Origin: Azoarcus sp. | GTDB lineage: Bacteria > Pseudomonadota > Gammaproteobacteria > Burkholderiales > Rhodocyclaceae | Length of the DNA: 6,026 bases | Assembly: GCA_031285365.1 (NCBI GenBank) | Contig: JAITWP010000305.1 | Span: forward strand, 1-6,026 | Direction of reading: 5' to 3' | In this document: piece by piece, positions 1-5,736 of the stretch | How positions within the stretch are numbered: the first letter of the stretch is position 1 | How the letters are laid out: each line of letters begins with the position of its first letter | The notes under the pieces: model-generated | Database searches by the model: none | What the model was told of the DNA's origin: nothing | Seen by the model: only the letters and a program-made list of their open reading frames with translations | Made by a program: the position numbers and the translations under genes

Positions 1-545
1 GCCGGGCGCGCAGGGTCGAGCTTGAGCCGTTCCCGCAACGCCGCCTGATTGTCGGAATCCGCACGCAGCCGGGGCGAGGGAGGAGGGGCAGGCGAGGGGA
101 CGACATCAGCCGCCTGACCGAGAGCGGCAAACCGCTGTACCGTCATCGGCAGCAGGGCAGGGTCGAGTGCCCGCATGTCGTTGATGAGTCCGTAGCGCAT
201 TTCTCCGCGAAAACCTGTGCGTTGCGGAATGCGGGCGAAAAACGGGACGAGTGACGACTTGAGCGAACCCGGCAATACGATGGATTGATCGTAGCCTTCG
301 AGAGCGAGTTCTTTGCCCAGACGCCAGCGCGTGCCGAGGCCAAGCCGACCGTGACCCACCGGCATGACGATGCCGCGCCGCACTTCCGGCATCCGCTCAA
401 GGATTGGCAGTGACCAGGCCGGGGCAAGCACGTCGATTTCGCACTCGCCTTTGGCCTTCAGATTCATGAAAAGGCTCTGCGCCATGACCATATCGCCAAC
501 CCACGACGGCCCTATGATCAGAATTTTGCGTGTCGTTTCAGGCAT
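1..545 (-). CDS. waaF: ADP-heptose:LPS heptosyltransferase II, N-terminal part (3' end beyond window)
   Basis: Transfers the second L-glycero-D-manno-heptose from ADP-heptose onto heptose I of the LPS inner core at the cytoplasmic face of the inner membrane (GT9 family). About 181 codons are visible, and the rest lies left of position 1. The translation begins MPETTRKILIIGPSWVGDMV. GPSWVGDMVMAQSL (residues 12-25) is the WaaF N-terminal signature, with Asp18 at the position of the conserved family aspartate. Further matches to the remembered E. coli WaaF are the APAW segment near residue 43, RMPEV, MPVGHG, SLVPFFARIPQRTGFRGEMRYGLIND and a VQRFAALG segment. The start is the ATG at 545-543, directly after the hldD stop codon (546-548) and in the same frame. 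No Shine-Dalgarno is visible, so translation probably depends on ribosomes finishing hldD. A Pro-rich stretch near residues 157-164 is a likely interdomain linker. Seen: open frame and motifs. Function follows from the family. Confidence 0.93.
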   Translation of the reverse strand, partial: MPETTRKILIIGPSWVGDMVMAQSLFMNLKAKGECEIDVLAPAWSLPILERMPEVRRGIVMPVGHGRLGLGTRWRLGKELALEGYDQSIVLPGSLKSSLVPFFARIPQRTGFRGEMRYGLINDMRALDPALLPMTVQRFAALGQAADVVPSPAPPPSPRLRADSDNQAALRERLKLDPARP

Positions 546-1511
546 TCAGTCGCGGTGCAGCCAGTCGAGGTAGCGGGACATGCCCGTGGCGACATTCATG
601 AAGGGAAGATCAAAGCCCGCCGCGCGCAGCGCGGAGAGATCGGCTTCGGTGAAACTCTGGTAGCGTCCCCTGAGATGATCGGGGAAAGGGATGTAGTCGA
701 TGCCGCCGAAACTGTTGTCTCCACGTTGTCGCCGATACCAGTCGATCCCGGCCCGCGCGACATCGTTGAAACTCTGCGCCCGGCCCGTGCCGACGTTGAA
801 AATGCCGGAAACCTGCGGGTTGTCGAGCAACCACAGGTTGACGGCCACCACATCGTCGACATGGATGAAATCACGCCGCTGCTCGCCCGGGCCATAACCG
901 TCCGAACCTTCAAAGAGGCGTAGCCGCCCGCTATTCTGTAATTGCGTATTCATGTGGAAGGCCACGCTCGCCATTGCACCCTTGTGCTGTTCCCGTGGGC
1001 CGTAAACGTTGAAATAGCGCAATCCGGCCACTTGGCTGGAAATGTCCTTCATGCGCGTACGCAGATGGCAGTCGAACAGGAACTTGGAATAGGCGTACGC
1101 GTTGAGCGGGGACTCGAATTCCCTCGCTTCTCGGAAGGTGGGCCCCATGCCGTAAACGGCGGCTGAGGAGGCGTAGATGAACGGCGTCTTGTGTGTCACA
1201 CACCAGGAGAGCATCGCCTTGGTGTATTCAAAATTCACCTTCATCATGTAGCGGCCATCCCACTCGGTTGTGGTGGAACAGGCTCCTTCGTGGAACATCG
1301 CCTCGATCTTGCCGAAAGTTTCGCCCCTCTCCACGCGGGCGAGGAAGTCATCCTTGTCGAGATAGTCGCGGATGTCGGCCTCCGAGAGATTCAGGCACTT
1401 GCGCCCATCGGAGAGGTCGTCGACGACCAGAATGTCGCTGATACCGCGGGCGTTCAATCCCTGTACGATGTTGCTGCCGATGAAACCGGCTCCGCCGGTG
1501 ACGATCATCAT
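546..1511 (-). CDS. hldD: ADP-L-glycero-D-manno-heptose 6-epimerase
   Basis: Converts ADP-D-glycero-D-manno-heptose to ADP-L-glycero-D-manno-heptose, the last step of nucleotide-heptose synthesis in the cytoplasm. It is an extended short-chain dehydrogenase/reductase of 321 residues (E. coli enzyme about 310). The NADP-binding loop GGAGFIGSN is at residues 6-14. FHEGACSTTTEWDG (73-86), SS at 115-116 and the YxxxK pair Tyr139/Lys143 (YAYSKFLFD) follow. Lys177 in QHKGAM matches the second catalytic base of the E. coli enzyme. YFNVYGPRE (166-174), FEGSDGYG, RRDFIHVDD, FNVGTGRAQSF and YIPFPDHLRGRYQSFT complete the family pattern. Two short insertions relative to E. coli lie near residues 205-210 and 262-268. 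The start at 1511 gives MMIVTGG, the same length as E. coli MIIVTGG, and has AGGAG 7 nt upstream. The start codon overlaps the kinase stop by 4 nt, and the stop abuts waaF. Confidence 0.97.
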   Translation of the reverse strand: MMIVTGGAGFIGSNIVQGLNARGISDILVVDDLSDGRKCLNLSEADIRDYLDKDDFLARVERGETFGKIEAMFHEGACSTTTEWDGRYMMKVNFEYTKAMLSWCVTHKTPFIYASSAAVYGMGPTFREAREFESPLNAYAYSKFLFDCHLRTRMKDISSQVAGLRYFNVYGPREQHKGAMASVAFHMNTQLQNSGRLRLFEGSDGYGPGEQRRDFIHVDDVVAVNLWLLDNPQVSGIFNVGTGRAQSFNDVARAGIDWYRRQRGDNSFGGIDYIPFPDHLRGRYQSFTEADLSALRAAGFDLPFMNVATGMSRYLDWLHRD

Positions 1512-2485
1512 GGAGAATCTCCTGTTTTTCGGTCCAGATCGGAATGTGCCAAGGCTTCGGACAACTCGGTACAGCTCACGGAGGCGCTTCCGAGTTTACC
1601 GACCACGACCCCGGCAGCGGCGTTGGCAAACCGGGTGGTTTGAGGCAGATCGAGCTTTAGGGCCAGACAGACACCGAGCGTGGCAACCACCGTGTCACCG
1701 GCACCGGTCACATCGAACACGTCGCGGGCATGAGCAGGAAGATCGAGCGGCGGCTGGCCTTTTTGCAGCAAAGTCATGCCGCGCTCCGAGCGCGTGATGA
1801 GCAACGCTTCCAGCGAAAGATGCTCGCGCAGGGCTTCACCACGCTCGTGTATGGTTTGCTCATCCGGACATGCGCCGACAACCGCCTCGAACTCACCCAT
1901 GTTCGGGGTGATGATCGAAGCATTGCGATAACGCCAGAAATTGGTGCCCTTTGGGTCAACCACGACCGGCAATCCACGCGCGCGCGCAACACCGATCAAC
2001 GTTGCCACCTGGGCAAGCGTGCCCTTGCCGTAGTCGGAGAGTACGACCGCATCGGCATTGTCGAGCAGGGGCGTGAAACGGTTTTCGATGCCCGGTGATT
2101 TCAGTGCGGTGAAATCGCTTTCAAAGTCGAGCCGGATGAGTTGCTGGTGGCGTCTGATGACCCGCAGCTTGGTGATTGTCGGATGTTCCGGCACGTCGAC
2201 CAGGCAGCATTGCACGCCACCCGCAGAGAGTTTTTCGACCAGAAGCCGTGCCGCATCGTCCTGTCCGACCAACCCGACGAGGCTGACCGCCGCGCCCAGT
2301 GAAGCGGCATTGAGCGCCACATTCCCCGCTCCTCCCGCGCGGTATTCGTCGTTTTCCACCTTCACGATGGGTACGGGAGCTTCGGGTGAGATACGTGTCG
2401 TTGCGCCGTGCCAATAGCGGTCGAACATGACATCGCCCACGACGACGAGGCGAGCCTGGGAAAAATCGGGCAGAGATACGGACAT
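1508..2485 (-). CDS. hldA: D-glycero-beta-D-manno-heptose-7-phosphate kinase (stand-alone HldE domain I / RfaE1)
   Basis: Phosphorylates D-glycero-D-manno-heptose 7-phosphate at C1 with ATP, giving the 1,7-bisphosphate for the ADP-heptose pathway. It is a PfkB/ribokinase-fold protein of 325 residues. Family signatures are VVVGDVMFDRYWHG (14-27), RISPEAPVPIVKV (31-43), the substrate-binding GGAGNVALN (51-59), HPTITKLRVI (101-110), QQLIRLDFE, VVLSDYGKG (147-155), VDPKG (176-180), TPNMGEFE (193-200), TRSERGM and the PfkB motif DVTGAGDT with the catalytic Asp264. It closely resembles the first half of E. coli HldE but ends at about 325. The C-terminal cytidylyltransferase (HIGH-motif) half is absent, so the adenylyltransferase must be encoded elsewhere. 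I chose ATG 2485 because MSVSLPDF aligns with E. coli MKVTLPEF and because a putative promoter lies between it and the longer ATG at 2533. No clear Shine-Dalgarno precedes it. It is the first gene of the heptose operon. The symbol hldA is by analogy with two-gene species; rfaE1 is also used. Confidence 0.94.
   Translation of the reverse strand: MSVSLPDFSQARLVVVGDVMFDRYWHGATTRISPEAPVPIVKVENDEYRAGGAGNVALNAASLGAAVSLVGLVGQDDAARLLVEKLSAGGVQCCLVDVPEHPTITKLRVIRRHQQLIRLDFESDFTALKSPGIENRFTPLLDNADAVVLSDYGKGTLAQVATLIGVARARGLPVVVDPKGTNFWRYRNASIITPNMGEFEAVVGACPDEQTIHERGEALREHLSLEALLITRSERGMTLLQKGQPPLDLPAHARDVFDVTGAGDTVVATLGVCLALKLDLPQTTRFANAAAGVVVGKLGSASVSCTELSEALAHSDLDRKTGDSP
1519..1523 (-). promoter_or_regulatory. 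Ribosome binding site of hldD inside a small palindrome
   Basis: The minus strand reads AGGAG, then seven bases, then the hldD ATG at 1511. This supports the first of two tandem ATG codons as the start. The site lies inside the coding end of the upstream kinase gene. It overlaps a perfect odd palindrome, GGAGATTCTCC (1512-1522 on the plus strand), which could form a 4-bp stem with a 3-nt loop. Ribosomes arriving at the kinase stop codon would cover and open it. Confidence 0.6.
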
Positions 2486-2515
2486 AAAATGAAAAGGCGA
2501 ATGCAAAGGTGGGTG

Positions 2516-2545
2516 ATTATCCCATGACAGCATCGCGCGCTACAA
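2516..2545 (-). promoter_or_regulatory. Putative sigma-70-type promoter of the heptose operon
   Basis: On the minus strand, a -10-like GATAAT (plus positions 2516-2521) is preceded after 18 bp by a weak -35-like TTGTAG (2540-2545). The predicted transcription start near 2509 would give a leader of about 24 nt before the kinase ATG at 2485 and would exclude the longer in-frame ATG at 2533. The -10 matches 5 of 6 consensus bases and the -35 only 3 of 6. This is read by eye and not tested. Confidence 0.4.
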
Positions 2546-2568
2546 ACCGTTACAAGTTGTTACTGGTC
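2539..2568. repeat. Three 10-bp-phased GYTAC direct repeats in the divergent intergenic region
   Basis: Three consecutive 10-mers start GCTAC (2539), GTTAC (2549) and GTTAC (2559), the first two continuing with AA. The exact 10-bp period places them on one face of the helix. The first copy overlaps the -35 region of the putative heptose promoter, so a regulator bound here would be well placed to act on that promoter and perhaps on the divergent small gene. The motifs are short and could be chance. Confidence 0.35.
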
Positions 2569-2652
2569 AGACAAGATCGTACTGGTATGGGCAGGTATCG
2601 TCATATCCATGTTCAAGACCGCCGCTTCGCAATGACGCAAACGGCCATCACC

Positions 2653-2658
2653 AAGGAG
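2653..2658 (+). promoter_or_regulatory. Ribosome binding site of the small secreted-protein gene
   Basis: AAGGAG lies six bases before the ATG at 2665. It decides between this start and several in-frame upstream ATGs (2509, 2523, 2587, 2632), none of which would place the signal peptide at the N-terminus. Confidence 0.75.
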
Positions 2659-2664
2659 AACATC

Positions 2665-3015
2665 ATGGAATTCCGCAAGACATCGCGCGTTGCACTGGCC
2701 GCCCTGATCGTTGTCGGCACCTGTTTCAGCACCTCCGCTTCGGCTCACGGTGGTAACCACCTTGCCCGTGACATTTTGTTGGCGCCATTGCTGTTGCCAG
2801 CGGCCATTGTCGCGGCGACAGCGCCTCGGCCTGTCATTTATGAAGAAACGTACTATGTTGCACCGCGTTATCGTGCCGCACCGCATTATCGTGCCGCACC
2901 GCATTACCGTAGCGCGCCGCATTACCGTAGTGGCCCGAACTATTATCGCAGCGGGCCGCGCCATGATGCAGGTCGCAGAGGCCCTGGCGGATATGGCGGT
3001 CGCCACTACCGCTGA
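2665..3015 (+). CDS. Small exported Arg/Tyr/His/Pro-rich repeat protein, function unknown
   Basis: A 116-residue protein that I do not recognise as a named family. The N-terminus is a classical Sec signal peptide: basic MEFRKTSR, hydrophobic VALAALIVVGTCF, then the cleavage motif Ala25-Ser-Ala27 before HGG. A second hydrophobic stretch (about residues 36-54, LLAPLLLPAAIVAATAP) could be a membrane segment or a buried helix. From residue 55 to the end (62 residues) I count 12 Arg, 11 Tyr and 5 His. This part has four tandem hexapeptides of the type AP(H/R)YR(A/S) from residue 66, then SGPNYYRSGP and a Gly-rich end. The mature protein should be strongly basic. Short exported proteins with Tyr/Arg/Pro-rich tails are common in proteobacteria and mostly uncharacterised. 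A periplasmic or outer-membrane surface role, for example binding anionic LPS or metal ions through His, is speculation. It stands alone, divergent from the heptose operon and convergent with the MFS gene. Confidence 0.8.
   Translation: MEFRKTSRVALAALIVVGTCFSTSASAHGGNHLARDILLAPLLLPAAIVAATAPRPVIYEETYYVAPRYRAAPHYRAAPHYRSAPHYRSGPNYYRSGPRHDAGRRGPGGYGGRHYR
2860..2931 (+). repeat. Four tandem 18-bp coding repeats
   Basis: Units start at 2860, 2878, 2896 and 2914, each 18 bp, encoding AP(R/H)YR(A/S). Units 1 and 2 differ at one base, 2 and 3 at three, 3 and 4 at two. A degenerate fifth unit, enlarged to 21 bp and coding GPNYYRS, follows at 2932-2952. The repeats are in frame with the gene starting at 2665. 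The near-identity at DNA level indicates recent tandem duplication, so the copy number may vary between strains. Confidence 0.9.
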
Positions 3016-3054
3016 CCGTATGTCTGCGACGGAACAGTGATTACAGAAACCCGA

Positions 3055-3100
3055 TCCTTCTCCCGCACAAGAATCGACTGCCCCCGGTGTGGGAGGAGGA
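3055..3100. terminator. Imperfect hairpin between convergent genes, possible bidirectional terminator
   Basis: Positions 3055-3068 pair with 3087-3100 to give a 14-bp stem, with G-T wobbles at 3065/3090 and 3059/3096, around an 18-nt loop. It sits in the 95-nt gap between two converging genes, the expected place for a shared terminator: 39 nt after the small gene's stop and 10 nt after the MFS stop. Neither side has a good T-tract; the minus-strand side has only a short TTT after the stem. It may instead protect transcript 3' ends. Confidence 0.4.
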
Positions 3101-3110
3101 AAGGAGGGGA

Positions 3111-4475
3111 TCATTCCTTCCACCACCCCAGCCATATCATCGCGCGGATGAGAAATTCCGGCACGACGCTGAAGATATAGATCGTGATTGCACCATGCAG
3201 CACGGCCATCCACAGGAAGAGCGCCGGAATGCCGAATCCTGACCCCAGGAATATGGCTGCGACCACCGAGATTGCGGCCATGAAAATCGCGTTGAGAATG
3301 TTGTTTGCAGCGATGATCCGCGCGCGAACTTCCACTTGAGTACGTTGCTGTATGAGTGCATAAAGCGGCACACAATAAAGACCGCCGAAACCGCCCAGCA
3401 TCAGCAGATCGAACAGGACGCGCCAGGTGTTTCCTCTGCTCAGCATTTCGGCGAGTGGCTGTGGCGTGCCGGAAGCGTTCCCGGATACGCCAAGCGCCAG
3501 ATCGAGTCCGAAAATCAGCATGCCCAGCGCCCCGATGGGAACCAGTCCCGGTTCCACTGCCTTGCCACGGCGACGCGTGAGTTTTTCGCAGATGAGCGAC
3601 CCGGTGCCGATGCCTACCGAAAACACCGCAAGCAACACCGTGACCAGACCTTCATTTCCTCCCAGCACCTCCTTGGTGTAGTTGGGAAACTGGGTCAGAA
3701 GCATCGCACCGTAGCCCCAGAACCATGAAAGCCCGAGGATGGATTGAAAAACGCTGCGTTCCTGGCACGACAGCCTGATGCAGCGCAATGTCTCGGAAAA
3801 CAGGTTTGTTGAAATTTTCAGATCCGGCACGGGCGCGGGCGCAGAGGGAATGCGATGGCTCGTCATGAGCCCGCCGATTGCCATCATGAGGCAGATGCCG
3901 ATGAGCCATGCAATACCGGCTTCCATCTTGGCGAGTATTCCCCCGATGATCGTACCGAACAGGATGGCGACGAAAGTACCTGTTTCCACCAGCGCGTTGC
4001 CACCCACGAGTTCATTGGCACGCAGATGTTGCGGCAGGATCGCGTATTTCAACGGCCCGAACAGGGTGGATTGCAGCCCGAGCAGGCAGAGCGCGGTCAG
4101 GAGCAGAGGCAGGCTGTGGAGCCAGAAACCCAGTCCCGCAAGAACGATGATGGGGGTTTCGATCGCCTTTACCCGACGTGCGAGCCAGGCCTTGTCGAAT
4201 TTGTCCGCCAATTGCCCGGCGATGGCGGAGAACAGGAAATAGGGTGCGATGAACAGAGCCATTGCGAGGTTGGTGAGCACCTTCGGATCCATGCTCGTCC
4301 ATGAGTTGGCCTGAAAGGACAACACCACCACCAAGGAGGTCTTGTAGGCGTTGTCGTTGAAGGCTCCCGTGAACAGCGTGACGAAGAGCGGCCAGAAACG
4401 GCGTTTGCGCAGAAGCGCAAACTGGGAAGGGTGTTGCCCGTCATTATCACCCTGGGGCTGAACAGCATTGTCCAT
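3111..4475 (-). CDS. MFS transporter, LplT-like lysophospholipid transporter
   Basis: A 454-residue integral inner-membrane protein with many hydrophobic helices and the MFS fold. It resembles LplT and the MFS domain found fused to PlsC and acyl-ACP synthetase in many proteobacteria. By family it should flip lysophospholipids inward across the inner membrane for re-acylation. Visible marks are GAFNDNAYKTSL (37-48) in TM1, the loop 2-3 motif A variant GQLADKFDK (87-95), GPLKYAILPQHL (140-151), ELVGGNALVETGTF (155-168), GTIIGGIL, the TM7 region SWFWGYGAMLL, and PLYALIQQR (370-378), comparable to PLNALLQER in E. coli LplT. The 20-residue polar N-terminal extension looks cytoplasmic. The ATG at 4475 lies 5 nt after the amidohydrolase stop, with only a weak GGAT-type ribosome site, suggesting coupling. 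Linkage to an aas gene supports the lipid substrate. The substrate is inferred, so I leave the symbol empty. Confidence 0.85.
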   Translation of the reverse strand: MDNAVQPQGDNDGQHPSQFALLRKRRFWPLFVTLFTGAFNDNAYKTSLVVVLSFQANSWTSMDPKVLTNLAMALFIAPYFLFSAIAGQLADKFDKAWLARRVKAIETPIIVLAGLGFWLHSLPLLLTALCLLGLQSTLFGPLKYAILPQHLRANELVGGNALVETGTFVAILFGTIIGGILAKMEAGIAWLIGICLMMAIGGLMTSHRIPSAPAPVPDLKISTNLFSETLRCIRLSCQERSVFQSILGLSWFWGYGAMLLTQFPNYTKEVLGGNEGLVTVLLAVFSVGIGTGSLICEKLTRRRGKAVEPGLVPIGALGMLIFGLDLALGVSGNASGTPQPLAEMLSRGNTWRVLFDLLMLGGFGGLYCVPLYALIQQRTQVEVRARIIAANNILNAIFMAAISVVAAIFLGSGFGIPALFLWMAVLHGAITIYIFSVVPEFLIRAMIWLGWWKE

Positions 4476-4480
4476 TTACA

Positions 4481-5734
4481 CTATCCAAAAAAAGCTCGGG
4501 TCTCGAACACCCGGGCCGGAAAGGATTTTCCCCGCCAACTCAGGGAGCGTTTGAGCGCCAGATCGAAATGAAGGGCGTTGGTCTGGCGCAGCGCTCGAAG
4601 GTTGGCTGCCGCGTTTTTCGACAACAGACCATGACGCACGAACCGGGACAGGGAAACCACTGGAAGGACACCCGGCAGGGGATAATCGGAGCCGTTGAGC
4701 AGCCGTCCGTGCCAGTCCTCGCGCGTGAGCAGGGTTTTGATCACTTCGGGTTTGCGGTTGCGCAGGACGACGGCCGAAATGTCGCCGAAAAGGTTTTTTT
4801 TCCATTCGGGCTGGTCCATGAGGCGGGCGAAAAGATCGAAACTCTCTTGCCGGGTTCCGGGCTTGTCTAAGTCTTCATCTTCGCCCTGGCTTGCGCAATG
4901 TGCCACGACCACCTTCACACCCGCGTCCAACATCCGGCGCAGGCGCAGGGGATTGCCGAGCGGATCGAGATTGACGCCTGCCTGTGCCGCACTTTCTTTT
5001 CCGCAATGCGTTATCAAAGGAAGTCGCAGGCGCGCAAGTGCAGCGAAAAAAGCATCGCAGCGACTCGAAGCCGGGTCGATGTTCTGTGCCGCAGGCAGCC
5101 ATTTCACCGCCCGTGCACCTTGCGCAGCGGCAGCCTCCAACTGGTCGACCGCATCGACCCGGTAGGGGTGTATCGAGGCGACCCATTCAAATACGTCGGG
5201 ATGTTCTTCCGCCATTTGCCGGGCGAAACTGTTTGGCACGTAGAACGTGCTCGATCCGGGAACCGGCTGCCCGTCATCATCGTGAAACCAGTCGAAGGCC
5301 AAGAGCATCGATTTGACCCCGGCGGGCATACTTCGTGTGAGGAGCGCGAGCCGGTGCACGTAATTTTCATCGACGGTTCCGGACTCTCTGGCCGAGACAC
5401 AACCCGCGTTCAGGTAGAACAGGCGCTGACTGTAGAGCACCGGATGCCACAGACTTTGGAGTTTTTGCCCAACATAGAGTCCATGATCGCTGTCTCCGAT
5501 TCCCGCCAGATGCACATGACAGTCCCAGACCTGGGCGGGATCGAGTCCCTGCCAGATATGCGTCAACCACGGATCCTGATCCAAATCCATCCCGGTGGGA
5601 TTGCGGCAGGGATTGACCAGGAAGGGTTTGCGGATGTGCGCAAGCGTCAGTACGCCCGAAATCCCGGCCGCCGCCATCAGGGCTGTCTTGAGGAAGCGGC
5701 GTCGACTCGTGCCAGGCGGTTGATTTCCTTTCAT
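4481..5734 (-). CDS. Tat-signal amidohydrolase-family metal-dependent hydrolase
   Basis: A 417-residue protein with a twin-arginine signal, SRRRFLK (residues 10-16), and a hydrophobic stretch at 17-34. No clear AxA cleavage site follows, so it may stay anchored by its N-terminus on the periplasmic side. The body looks like an Amidohydrolase_2 (PF04909-type) TIM barrel. Candidate metal or catalytic residues are His73 and His75 (DCHVHL), His189 (SIHPY), Lys211 (GARAVKWLP), His243 (ITHCGKE), His279 (VAHCAS) and Asp350 (NGSDYPLPG). The set is complete, so an active enzyme is expected; family members hydrolyse or decarboxylate varied substrates. The start at 5734 is supported by GGAGG 10 nt upstream and by the Tat motif position. 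It follows the aas stop by 2 nt and precedes the MFS gene by 5 nt, so all three are probably co-transcribed. The substrate is unknown; a link to phospholipid or lysophospholipid turnover is suggested only by position. Confidence 0.85.
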   Translation of the reverse strand: MKGNQPPGTSRRRFLKTALMAAAGISGVLTLAHIRKPFLVNPCRNPTGMDLDQDPWLTHIWQGLDPAQVWDCHVHLAGIGDSDHGLYVGQKLQSLWHPVLYSQRLFYLNAGCVSARESGTVDENYVHRLALLTRSMPAGVKSMLLAFDWFHDDDGQPVPGSSTFYVPNSFARQMAEEHPDVFEWVASIHPYRVDAVDQLEAAAAQGARAVKWLPAAQNIDPASSRCDAFFAALARLRLPLITHCGKESAAQAGVNLDPLGNPLRLRRMLDAGVKVVVAHCASQGEDEDLDKPGTRQESFDLFARLMDQPEWKKNLFGDISAVVLRNRKPEVIKTLLTREDWHGRLLNGSDYPLPGVLPVVSLSRFVRHGLLSKNAAANLRALRQTNALHFDLALKRSLSWRGKSFPARVFETRAFFG

Positions 5735-5736
5735 TT

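Larger units (their letters stand above)
2486..2664. other. Divergent intergenic region between the heptose operon and the small secreted-protein gene
   Basis: This 179-nt gap separates the kinase ATG (minus strand) from the ATG at 2665 (plus strand). It holds the putative minus-strand promoter, the phased GYTAC repeats and, at its right end, the Shine-Dalgarno of the plus-strand gene. I could not find a convincing -35/-10 pair for the plus-strand gene. The best weak candidate is TTGTTA at 2557 followed by a poor -10 around 2580. Confidence 0.6.

Noticed and set aside
143..427. A 94-codon minus-strand open frame in the leftmost region
   Set aside because: It is a shifted-frame shadow of waaF, whose true frame is open from 545 to the window edge.
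2486..2533. A 16-residue N-terminal extension of the heptose kinase from the ATG at 2533
   Set aside because: Homologues start at the MSVSLPDF-like position, and the putative -10 element lies inside this extension.
2509..2664. A longer start for the small secreted protein
   Set aside because: It would bury the signal peptide internally, and the good Shine-Dalgarno points to 2665.
2860..2952. CRISPR-like short repeats
   Set aside because: The 18-bp units are contiguous with no spacers and encode an in-frame hexapeptide.
2560..3375. A 271-codon minus-strand open frame antisense to the small secreted-protein gene and running into the end of the MFS gene
   Set aside because: It overlaps the conserved end of the MFS gene in another frame, its translation shows no recognisable domain, and its Arg/Ala-rich repeats are the reverse complement of the 18-bp coding repeats.
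4476..4805. A 109-codon minus-strand open frame overlapping the end of the amidohydrolase
   Set aside because: It lies out of frame inside a well-supported gene. It is mentioned only as the possible -1 product of the A8 tract.
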